A stretch of DNA of 64,000 bases from Winogradskyella haliclonae (GTDB lineage: Bacteria > Bacteroidota > Bacteroidia > Flavobacteriales > Flavobacteriaceae), in contig NZ_BMDQ01000001.1 of NCBI RefSeq assembly GCF_014635865.1, forward strand, positions 682,001 through 746,000, read 5' to 3'. The position numbers were made by a program, and so were the translations under genes. Positions 1 to 7,238 of the stretch are shown piece after piece. The notes under the pieces were generated by a model, which was not told the DNA's origin, ran no database searches, and saw nothing but the letters and a program-made list of their open reading frames with translations. Positions within the stretch are counted from its first letter, which is position 1; each line of letters begins with the position of its first letter.

Positions 1-89
1 ATACTATCTTTTTGGATGGTTTTATCTCTAATTTCAGATATAAATGTATTTAAAATTGAAGGCCTTTCAGAAAGATGGTGAATGTGCAT
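1..89 (-). CDS. upp: Uracil phosphoribosyltransferase, N-terminal part (cut by window edge)
   Basis: Only the first 29 codons are visible, read leftwards from the ATG at 87-89. The peptide begins MHIHHLSERPSILNTF and continues into SEIRDKTIQKDS, which I recognise as the usual start of Bacteroidota uracil phosphoribosyltransferase. This enzyme salvages uracil with PRPP to make UMP in the cytoplasm. The catalytic PRPP loop lies outside the window, so the call rests on the N-terminus alone. It is divergent from the DUF4254 gene, with about 70 bp between the two starts. Confidence 0.72.
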   Translation of the reverse strand, partial: MHIHHLSERPSILNTFISEIRDKTIQKDS

Positions 90-132
90 AATTTCAGTTG
101 AGTATTGAATCTTTAAAGTTAATAATTCAGAC

Positions 133-140
133 TATATTTG
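133..140 (+). promoter_or_regulatory. -7 promoter element TATATTTG
   Basis: TATATTTG fits the Bacteroidota housekeeping -7 consensus TAnnTTTG exactly and lies 20 bp before the ATG at 160. No TTG stands at the usual 17-23 bp upstream; the nearest, at 105-107, is 25 bp away. I infer a promoter for the DUF4254/glycosyltransferase pair with a very short leader. Confidence 0.5.
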
Positions 141-159
141 CATATTAAATTTTATTACA

Positions 160-768
160 ATGTTTTCAGAAAAAGCAAACACCATATTTCAAGACGTTAT
201 TAAAACCTATAAAGTCTTAAACACAGTTGACCAACCATTTACGAACAAGTTTGATAAAAACGAAGATGTCATTTCGCATCTATTATACAGAAAATGTTGG
301 ATTGATACTGTACAATGGGCTTACGAAGACATTATTAGAGACCCAAATATAGACCCTGTTGGCGCTTTAAAACTTAAGCGTATGATTGATGCATCTAACC
401 AAGACCGTACGGATACGGTTGAATATATTGATAGCTATTTTTTAGACAAGTATAAAAATGTAACACCAAAGTCTGATGCTAAGATTAATTCTGAAAGCCC
501 TGCATGGGTTATTGATCGTTTATCTATTTTGGCATTAAAAATTTACCACATGCATATAGAAACTGTGCGTGAGGACGCTAGCGATAGTCATAAAGCAGCT
601 TGCCAGAAAAAACTAGATGTTTTATTAGAACAACGTGTTGATTTAAGTACTGCTTTAGATGATTTATTAAATGATATAGCTAATGGCGACAAGTACATGA
701 AAGTTTACAAACAGATGAAAATGTACAATGACGATGAGCTTAATCCTGTACTTCGAGGCCAGAAGTAA
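160..768 (+). CDS. DUF4254 family protein
   Basis: A 202-residue soluble, mostly helical protein that I recognise as the DUF4254 family of Bacteroidota. Features include the segment HLLYRKCWIDTVQWAYED near residues 40-58 and LALKIYHMH near 125. It has no signal peptide or membrane segment. The biochemical role is unknown. It lies 7 bp upstream of a family 9 glycosyltransferase, so a link to lipopolysaccharide or surface glycan synthesis is likely by context only. The ATG at 160 follows a good promoter element. Confidence 0.75.
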   Translation: MFSEKANTIFQDVIKTYKVLNTVDQPFTNKFDKNEDVISHLLYRKCWIDTVQWAYEDIIRDPNIDPVGALKLKRMIDASNQDRTDTVEYIDSYFLDKYKNVTPKSDAKINSESPAWVIDRLSILALKIYHMHIETVREDASDSHKAACQKKLDVLLEQRVDLSTALDDLLNDIANGDKYMKVYKQMKMYNDDELNPVLRGQK

Positions 769-775
769 TTAACTT

Positions 776-1810
776 TTGCCAAAACCAAAACACATACTCG
801 TTTTACGTTTCTCGGCAATGGGAGACGTAGCAATGTCTGTACCAGTTATTCGTGCAATACAATCTCAAAATCCAGATGTAAAAATCACTGTTGTAACCAG
901 ACGTTTTTTCGCTCCTTTTTTTAGAGGTATAAAAAATGTTGTCATTTACGAGGTAGATTTAAAAACAAAATACAAAGGCATTTTAGGGCTTTATAAACTA
1001 TCCAAAGACTTAAAAGCTTTAGAATTTGATGCTGTTGCCGACATACATAATGTACTACGGACTAAAATATTAAAGTTGTTTTTAACAGGAAAAAAAGTTG
1101 TACAAATAGATAAGGGTCGTACTGAAAAAAAGGCATTAGTTTCTGGAGAAAAATTTGAGCAACTTAAAACAACACACCAACGCTATGCGGATGTTTTTAC
1201 TAAGTTAGGGTTACATGTAGATTTATCCAACCCAGTTTTTCCTGATATAGTTGAATTAAACCCTAAATTAAAGACCTATATAAGTGATTCTAACTTACCT
1301 GTAATTGGTATTGCACCTTTTACAGCATTTGAAGGTAAGATGTATCCTTTAGATAAAATGAAGTCGGTCATAAAAGAGCTTTCAAAAAATAATAATATTA
1401 TACTGTTTGGTGGCGGAAAAACTGAAGTAGAACAACTAGATGTTTTTGAAGCAGAATTTGAGAACACTGAATCTGTTGCAGGAAAGTTAAGCCTTGATGA
1501 AGAGTTAGATATTATTTCCAATTTAGATGTGATGCTATCTATGGATTCAGGGAATGCGCATATTGCCGCAATGTTAGGTATTATGGTAGTGACCATTTGG
1601 GGTGTTACACACCCATATGCTGGATTCGCGCCATTCAATCAGCCTAAAGATTATGCGTTATTAGCAGATAGAAAGCAATATCCTGAAATACCAACCTCCA
1701 TATATGGTAATAAACAACCTGAGGCTTATGAAAATGCTGCAGGAAGTATTTCTGCAGAAACTGTGGTATCCAAAATTAAAACCATTATTTCTAACAGCGA
1801 AGCAGTCTAA
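776..1810 (+). CDS. Glycosyltransferase family 9 (heptosyltransferase-like)
   Basis: 344 residues starting at a TTG (776), 7 bp after the preceding stop; no closer ATG fits the conserved N-terminus ILVLRFSAMGDVAMSVPVIR, the usual GT9 opening in which a donor-binding loop follows the first strand. The C-terminal half holds the family signature MDSGNAHIAAMLGI around residues 257-270 and IWGVTHPYAGFAP after it, which bind the nucleotide sugar. The family transfers heptose or similar sugars to lipid A-core at the inner face of the cytoplasmic membrane. The actual sugar cannot be told. It probably forms an operon with the DUF4254 gene. Confidence 0.82.
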   Translation: MPKPKHILVLRFSAMGDVAMSVPVIRAIQSQNPDVKITVVTRRFFAPFFRGIKNVVIYEVDLKTKYKGILGLYKLSKDLKALEFDAVADIHNVLRTKILKLFLTGKKVVQIDKGRTEKKALVSGEKFEQLKTTHQRYADVFTKLGLHVDLSNPVFPDIVELNPKLKTYISDSNLPVIGIAPFTAFEGKMYPLDKMKSVIKELSKNNNIILFGGGKTEVEQLDVFEAEFENTESVAGKLSLDEELDIISNLDVMLSMDSGNAHIAAMLGIMVVTIWGVTHPYAGFAPFNQPKDYALLADRKQYPEIPTSIYGNKQPEAYENAAGSISAETVVSKIKTIISNSEAV

Positions 1811-1831
1811 AATCTTACTTCTATAATCTTT

Positions 1832-2887
1832 TTAAACATCATCATAATCGACAACAACTTTCGCAGTTGTAGGATGAGCTTGGCAAGTTAAGATTAGACC
1901 TTCAGCGACTTCATTATCTGTTAAAATATTGTTTTGCCTCATCGCAGCTTCGCCTTCAGTAACTCGTGCTATACAGCTACTGCAAATACCGCCTTGGCAA
2001 GAATAAGGAGCGTCAATATCTTTTTTTAAAGCTGCATCAAGGATAGAAACATCTTGAGCCGTCTCAAACTCAAACTCTTCATCATCTACAATAATTTTTA
2101 ACTGTGATTTTCCATGACCTACTTCAGTTGAAGTTTCAGTAGTTTCTGTTGGCGCTGTAAACAACTCAAAATAAATGTTCTTTTCCTTAATGTTATTTTC
2201 AATCAATACATCTTTTACGGTATGTATCATCGCTTCTGGTCCGCAAAGGTAGAAACTATCTATAGTGACGCCTTTGTACTTGTTTTTAACCATTAAGTTG
2301 ACAGTGCTTTTTTCGATACGACCAAAAAGAGCATCCGCCTCTTGAGCTTGACTATAAATAAAATGCACATGGAAGCGATTACCATATTTTTGTTTTAATG
2401 TTACAATCTCTTTAGCAAACATGGCATCATTTAGCTTTTTATTACCGTAAACCAAAATAAAATTGCTAAAAGGTTCATCTTCCAAAAGTGTTTTAGTAAT
2501 ACTTAAAATTGGCGTAATACCACTACCAGCAGCAAATGCAGCAATAGTTCTTGTTTTGGCCTCGTTAGCTTCAAAGACAAAGCGACCATTGGGTTCAGCA
2601 ACGTCAATAGTGTCACCTACATTGAGCTTTTCGTTTGCATAAACTGAAAAAGTGCCATTTTCTACGGCCTTAATGGCAACAGTTAAATGACCACTATTTA
2701 CTGAAGAACAGATTGAATAATCTCTACGAACGTCTTCACCATTAATTTCTGTTTTAAGAGTGATGTACTGACCCGCTTTAAATTTGAAATTGTCTTTTAA
2801 ATTTTCAGGAATACCAAAAGTTAATACCACAGATTTTTCTGTAATGCGATTAATAGATGTTATAGTGAGATTATGGAATTGTGCCAT
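1832..2887 (-). CDS. PaaE-like flavin/2Fe-2S oxidoreductase
   Basis: 351 residues from the ATG at 2885-2887. The order is an FAD-binding barrel (RRDYSICS, about 58-65), an NAD(P)H domain (AAGSGITPI about 120, LCGPEAMI about 215) and a C-terminal plant-type 2Fe-2S ferredoxin domain with CQGGICSSC and a fourth Cys in LTCQAHP. The family moves electrons from NAD(P)H through FAD and the iron-sulfur cluster to a partner oxygenase or acceptor; PaaE of phenylacetate degradation is the best-known member. No paa genes are nearby, so the partner is unknown. A reading frame opens at a TTG (2905), but a promoter -7 element covers that codon, so I use the ATG. Confidence 0.82.
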   Translation of the reverse strand: MAQFHNLTITSINRITEKSVVLTFGIPENLKDNFKFKAGQYITLKTEINGEDVRRDYSICSSVNSGHLTVAIKAVENGTFSVYANEKLNVGDTIDVAEPNGRFVFEANEAKTRTIAAFAAGSGITPILSITKTLLEDEPFSNFILVYGNKKLNDAMFAKEIVTLKQKYGNRFHVHFIYSQAQEADALFGRIEKSTVNLMVKNKYKGVTIDSFYLCGPEAMIHTVKDVLIENNIKEKNIYFELFTAPTETTETSTEVGHGKSQLKIIVDDEEFEFETAQDVSILDAALKKDIDAPYSCQGGICSSCIARVTEGEAAMRQNNILTDNEVAEGLILTCQAHPTTAKVVVDYDDV

Positions 2888-2902
2888 TGCAATATTTTTT
2901 TG

Positions 2903-2910
2903 CAAAAATA
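2903..2910 (-). promoter_or_regulatory. -7 promoter element TATTTTTG
   Basis: On the minus strand TATTTTTG matches TAnnTTTG exactly, 15 bp before the ATG at 2887. It overlaps the alternative TTG start at 2905, so transcription would begin downstream of that codon and leave a leader of roughly ten bases. Confidence 0.5.
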
Positions 2911-3227
2911 AGGAAGGCTTTTGTTTTATGAAGCATCTTGGTTACATATTGAGCCAAAGTCTAAAAAAAGCATCTCAATTTTTTAAAATTTATCAAATCA
3001 AGGAGCTATTTTTTAATTATATAGTTTGAAATAGGATTAGAATCTTAATTAAACCTTATAGAATTTAAAATAATTAAAATTATATTGCTTTTTCGCGCCC
3101 TGATTTTTCCTTTTTAAAGCTTTTTTTTCCTCTTCATGTTCTTTTAAGCCCCGTCATTGTTAGGTTATATTGAATTCGGCCACTAAAGGCCTGATTAAAA
3201 AAATTTGATTTTTAAAAAAAAGAAAAC
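2911..3227. other. Divergent intergenic region, 317 bp
   Basis: Very AT-rich spacer between the divergent reductase and repeat-lipoprotein genes. A small GGCC/GGCC hairpin (GGCCACTAAAGGCC, 3178-3191) lies about 37 bp before the lipoprotein start. I see no convincing ORF on either strand and no clear promoter for the rightward gene. Confidence 0.5.
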
Positions 3228-4622
3228 ATGAAAAAAATGAAAAAGTTTATTTTATTATTACTATTACCAGCATTTATTTTAAACTGTAGCAACGATGACG
3301 ATAGTATAGTTATTGAAGAAGAAAATATAACACCTGGTGTTATAAGAATTTCACAGGTAGATACGCAAGCAGATTTGGTAGTTCTATCAAATTTAGGAAC
3401 AACGACTACAGATATCGCTGATTATTTTTTATGCTTAGGACCTGGAACTTATGTCAGAGTTTCTGATGCAGCTAATGGCAACACAAATTTAGCCCCAAAC
3501 CAAAGCATTACATTATCATATGATGTAAATGAAGCTGTTGGAGGATTAAGTGTTTTTTCTACAAACACATTTAGCTCCAGTGATCCAAATATTTTATTAG
3601 ACTATTTGCAATGGGGTGCAGGAAACCAAGCAAGAGTTGCTCAAGCGGTAAGCGCTGGTCGTTGGGATAATGCAAACAATTTTGTGCCTGTAGGCGCTTC
3701 TTATAATTTTATTGGAGAAGCCAATGAATTTGGAGCTTCGTTTTATGAGACTATTGCAGCAGAAGAAACGACACCTATAGTGCGTATATTACAAGTGGAT
3801 GCTACTGCTGATCTTGTATGGTTATCAAACTTTGGAACAGAATCTGTAGATGTTGGAGATTACTTTCTATGCTTAGGACCTGGGACATATGTTAGAGTTT
3901 CGGATGCAACAAATGCTTCAACAAACTTAGCGCCTGGAGAGAATATAATGTTGTCTTATGATGTCAACGAAACTGAAGATGGCTTAAGTATTTTTTCGAC
4001 AAACACATTTGGCTCAAGTGACCCTAATATATTGTTAGATTATGTACAATGGGGTGCAGGAAACCAAGCAAGAGTTGCTCAAGCGGTAACAGCAGGTCGT
4101 TGGGATAACGCCAATAACTTTGTAGCAAACGGATCGCCATATGTTTTTAATGGAAATTCAGATGAATTTGGTTCAACATTTTGGGAAGGAACAGAAGAAG
4201 AAGAGTCTACAGTTGTAAGAATAGCACAAGTTAATGCCAATACAGACCAAGTTTGGTTAGCAAATTTTGGTAATGTTTCTGTAGATGTTGGAGATTACTT
4301 TCTATGCTTAGGACCTGGGACTTATGTTAGAGTTTCGGATGCAACAAATGCTTCAACAAACTTAGCGCCTGGAGAGAATGTAATGTTGTCTTATGATGTC
4401 AATGAAACTGTAGGTGGCTTAAGTATTTTCTCAACAAACTCCTTTGGCTCAAGTGACCCTAATATATTGTTAGATTATGTACAATGGGGTGCAGGAAACC
4501 AAGCAAGAGTTGCTCAAGCAGTAACAGCGGGTCGTTGGGATGATGCTAACAATTTTATAAACGGAGGACCATCGTATACGTTTAATGGTAACGCAGATGA
4601 ATTTGGATCTACGTTTTGGTAA
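3228..4622 (+). CDS. Lipoprotein with three tandem lamin-tail-like repeats
   Basis: 464 residues. A lipoprotein signal (KKFILLLLLPAFILNCSND) puts the modified Cys near residue 20, followed by acidic residues, as in surface lipoproteins of this phylum. The rest is three repeats of about 145 residues, beginning near 38, 184 and 329. Each has the plan RIxQVxxxxDxVxLxNxG, DYFLCLGPGTYVRVSDA, LAPxxxxxLSYDVNE, SSDPNILLDYxQWGAGNQAR, GRWDxANNF. The strand-rich pattern ending in an aromatic-Gly motif resembles lamin-tail (LTD) domains, which often decorate secreted proteins, but I am not sure of the family. Copies 2 and 3 are almost identical at DNA level. Function is unknown; a surface adhesin or structural role is possible. 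Confidence 0.65.
   Translation: MKKMKKFILLLLLPAFILNCSNDDDSIVIEEENITPGVIRISQVDTQADLVVLSNLGTTTTDIADYFLCLGPGTYVRVSDAANGNTNLAPNQSITLSYDVNEAVGGLSVFSTNTFSSSDPNILLDYLQWGAGNQARVAQAVSAGRWDNANNFVPVGASYNFIGEANEFGASFYETIAAEETTPIVRILQVDATADLVWLSNFGTESVDVGDYFLCLGPGTYVRVSDATNASTNLAPGENIMLSYDVNETEDGLSIFSTNTFGSSDPNILLDYVQWGAGNQARVAQAVTAGRWDNANNFVANGSPYVFNGNSDEFGSTFWEGTEEEESTVVRIAQVNANTDQVWLANFGNVSVDVGDYFLCLGPGTYVRVSDATNASTNLAPGENVMLSYDVNETVGGLSIFSTNSFGSSDPNILLDYVQWGAGNQARVAQAVTAGRWDDANNFINGGPSYTFNGNADEFGSTFW
3843..4556 (+). repeat. Near-identical tandem coding repeats (435-bp period)
   Basis: The DNA of repeat 2 (from about 3843) recurs 435 bp downstream (from about 4278) with only scattered mismatches over some 270 bp, including silent positions. 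Repeat 1 lies 438 bp upstream of repeat 2 and is more diverged. This points to recent duplication or gene conversion of units 2 and 3. Confidence 0.85.
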
Positions 4623-4697
4623 AAGCCTAACTCTGCCACTTTGATTGTTTGGGAGGACAATAACATAAAACCTACTTTTTTATGTTTTGGTTGATTG

Positions 4698-4740
4698 AGA
4701 GGTCGTATAGATATCATTCTGTGCGGCCTCTTTTATTTTT
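4698..4740 (+). terminator. Rho-independent terminator
   Basis: AGAGGTCG pairs with CGGCCTCT (4724-4731) with one G-T pair, followed by TTTATTTTT. It ends the repeat-lipoprotein gene. Confidence 0.7.
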
Positions 4741-4841
4741 AAAACTGCAGACGAGTTCTTTTTAAAGTTATAAATTCACTTAATTTGTGTAACAAATAGT
4801 TTATAACTGCTACTAACACCAACAGATAACCTAACCAAACT

Positions 4842-6320
4842 ATGATAAAGCACTTCTTGAATTTAGAATGGAAACAGTATTTCCGTTCTTCCTATTGGCA
4901 AAAAAATCTAGCGCTTAATATCCTTTTAGTGTTTTTTGCACTATATATGATTGGGATATTTGTGTTTTTGGGAATATTCTTATTTAAGATATTATCAAAA
5001 ATGTTTCCTGAGCAAGACCCATTTATTGTTGCAAATAGCTTTATATTTTTCTGGATTTTGGGAGAGATTGGTATGCGATTTTTTCTTCAAAAATTACCGG
5101 TCATGAGCGTTAAGCCATTATTGACTTTACCGATAAAACGATCAACGATAGTTAATTTCGTCCTAGGAAAATCGGCATTATCATTTTTTAACTTTTTTCC
5201 ATTGTTTTTGACAATACCGTTTGGTATTTCACTTTTAAATAATGGATATTCAGCAAGTGTGGTTTTAACATGGCTAGCCACAATGTTTTTAATATCACTT
5301 ATTGCAAACTTTTTAAACTTTATACTTGAAGCGTTTTCAGCAGAAAGAGAGCTATCCTTTCTACCATTAATAATTCTTGTGGGAGGATTGTATGGACTAA
5401 ATTATTTTGAAATCATTTCATTTCAAGACATTGTTAGCAGTGGAATTTTAGCAATTACAGAAAATCCCATATATCTACTAATTCCATTCGTGGTATTAGT
5501 TGCGTTATACACGTTCAATTATAGCATACTGCGCAAAAAGCTATTCCTTGATGCATCACTAAAAACAAAGGTTAAAGAAGTAAATGCTTCGGACTTATCA
5601 TGGACAAAGCGTTTTGGAGATATTGCGCCATTTATGCAATTAGATTTAAAACTCATATGGCGCAATAAGCGTACAAAATCTATGGCTTTTTTAATGGTTA
5701 TAGGGTTATTGTATGGATTGTTTTTCTACCCACAACCTATGTATAGAGAAATGGAGTTTATGTGGGCTTTTATCGGAATTTTTTCTACAGGATTTTTCTT
5801 AATCAATTTTGGGCAGTTTATTCCTGCGTGGGACAGTGGATATTACAAGATGCTAATGAGCCAGAATATAAAATATGAGCAATACTTGCGCTCTAAATTT
5901 ATACTCATGGTCATGAGTGTGGTCATTATGTTTGTACTTGGTATACCATACGCATTTTTTGGATGGAAAATCTTAATTGCTCATGCAGCAGCTGCAGTTT
6001 ACAATATAGGGGTGAATTCTCATGTCATTTTATGGGGTGGTTCTTACAATAGAAAAAAGATAGAACTTGACAAAAAAGCGGCTTTTAATTACCAAGGCAC
6101 AGGCGCAGTACAATGGTTAATTGGTATTCCTTTAATGGCATTACCAATGGCTTTATTTGGATTGCTTAATTGGCTTATTAATTTTGAAATAGCTATAGCT
6201 ACTCTAGTAATTATGGGTGTTATAGGAATATTACTCCATAAAAAACTAATGGCATTTATTACTCAAAAATATCTAGATTCTAAATACAAAATGATTGCTG
6301 CCTTTGGCAAAGATTCTTAA
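4842..6320 (+). CDS. DUF5687 family ABC-type permease
   Basis: 492 residues with about ten to twelve hydrophobic segments, a pattern I recognise as the DUF5687 family of Bacteroidota ABC permeases. It has a cytoplasmic N-terminus (MIKHFLNLEWKQYFRSSYWQK) typical of ABC-2 type exporters. The ATPase gene follows after 12 bp, so the two should form one inner-membrane exporter. The substrate is unknown. Confidence 0.75.
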   Translation: MIKHFLNLEWKQYFRSSYWQKNLALNILLVFFALYMIGIFVFLGIFLFKILSKMFPEQDPFIVANSFIFFWILGEIGMRFFLQKLPVMSVKPLLTLPIKRSTIVNFVLGKSALSFFNFFPLFLTIPFGISLLNNGYSASVVLTWLATMFLISLIANFLNFILEAFSAERELSFLPLIILVGGLYGLNYFEIISFQDIVSSGILAITENPIYLLIPFVVLVALYTFNYSILRKKLFLDASLKTKVKEVNASDLSWTKRFGDIAPFMQLDLKLIWRNKRTKSMAFLMVIGLLYGLFFYPQPMYREMEFMWAFIGIFSTGFFLINFGQFIPAWDSGYYKMLMSQNIKYEQYLRSKFILMVMSVVIMFVLGIPYAFFGWKILIAHAAAAVYNIGVNSHVILWGGSYNRKKIELDKKAAFNYQGTGAVQWLIGIPLMALPMALFGLLNWLINFEIAIATLVIMGVIGILLHKKLMAFITQKYLDSKYKMIAAFGKDS

Positions 6321-6332
6321 TACAATACAACC

Positions 6333-7058
6333 ATGATATATACAAAAGACATTTCAAAATCATATAGCGGAACACAAGTTCTTAAAATAGACGAATTAGA
6401 AATCCCTAAGGGGCAAAGTTTTGGACTTGTTGGAAACAACGGTGCTGGTAAAACGACGTATTTTAGTTTGCTATTAGATTTAATTAACCCTTCTACAGGG
6501 ACAATTACTAACAATAGTGTTGTGGTATCGCAAAGCGAGGACTGGAAACCATTTACATCGGCATTTATAGATGAAACCTTCTTAATAGGCTATTTAACAC
6601 CAGAAGAGTATTTCTATTTTATAGGTGATTTAAGAGGTCAAAATAAAGCAGACGTTGATAAGTTAACGGCTAAGTTTGAAGATTTCTTTAATGGCGAAAT
6701 CATCGGAAAGAAAAAATACCTTCGTGACTTAAGTAAGGGTAACCAAAAGAAAGCGGGCATTGTTGCAGCACTTATTGGTAATCCAGAAGTGATTATTTTA
6801 GATGAGCCATTTGCTAACTTAGATCCAACTACACAAATCCGTTTAAAGCAAATCTTAAAAGATTTAGCAGAAAAACAAGGTGTTACTGTTTTGGTATCTA
6901 GTCATGATTTAATGCATGTGACAGATGTTTGCGAGCGTATTGTGGTGTTAGAAAAAGGTGAAGTCGTAAAAGACTTAGAAACCAATCCAACAACATTAAA
7001 GGAGCTAGAAGCACATTTTGCTAAAAGTGCAGTTTCGGTTTCTCAAGAGGAAGAATAG
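6333..7058 (+). CDS. ABC transporter ATP-binding protein
   Basis: 241 residues with all ATPase motifs: Walker A GNNGAGKTT (about 35-43), the signature segment LSKGNQKKAG (about 133), Walker B VIILDEPF (about 153) and the switch histidine SSHD. The signature is LSKGN rather than LSGGQ, a common variant of ABC-2 exporters. It energises the DUF5687 permease encoded just upstream. Confidence 0.88.
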   Translation: MIYTKDISKSYSGTQVLKIDELEIPKGQSFGLVGNNGAGKTTYFSLLLDLINPSTGTITNNSVVVSQSEDWKPFTSAFIDETFLIGYLTPEEYFYFIGDLRGQNKADVDKLTAKFEDFFNGEIIGKKKYLRDLSKGNQKKAGIVAALIGNPEVIILDEPFANLDPTTQIRLKQILKDLAEKQGVTVLVSSHDLMHVTDVCERIVVLEKGEVVKDLETNPTTLKELEAHFAKSAVSVSQEEE

Positions 7059-7076
7059 TATATTATACTTAAAGTA

Positions 7077-7112
7077 AAAAGAGTCTAAGATTTTATTAGG
7101 CTCTTTTATTTT
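7077..7112 (+). terminator. Rho-independent terminator
   Basis: AAAAGAGTCTAA (7077-7088) pairs with TTAGGCTCTTTT (7096-7107) with one wobble pair, followed by ATTTTT. It separates the ABC exporter from sprE. Confidence 0.8.
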
Positions 7113-7147
7113 TAAAACAATTGCAAATCCTCTAAAACCATTGAATT

Positions 7148-7180
7148 TTGGTCGAAAATTCAAAAAGATGTTTATTTTTA
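7148..7180 (+). promoter_or_regulatory. Probable promoter for sprE
   Basis: TTG (7148-7150), 22 bp, then TATTTTTA (7173-7180), one base from TAnnTTTG. Transcription would start near 7186, about 50 bases before the TTG start codon. It may drive the whole sprE-bactofilin-atpZ unit. Confidence 0.4.
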
Positions 7181-7238
7181 CGACTTAGGATAACAAAACC
7201 CTAATGTTTTCGTTATTCATAAACCAAAAAACCATCTT

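Noticed and set aside
2784-3029. 81-residue rightward ORF over the start of the reductase gene.
   Set aside because: It is mostly antisense to the reductase and the remainder is an AT-rich spacer without protein features.
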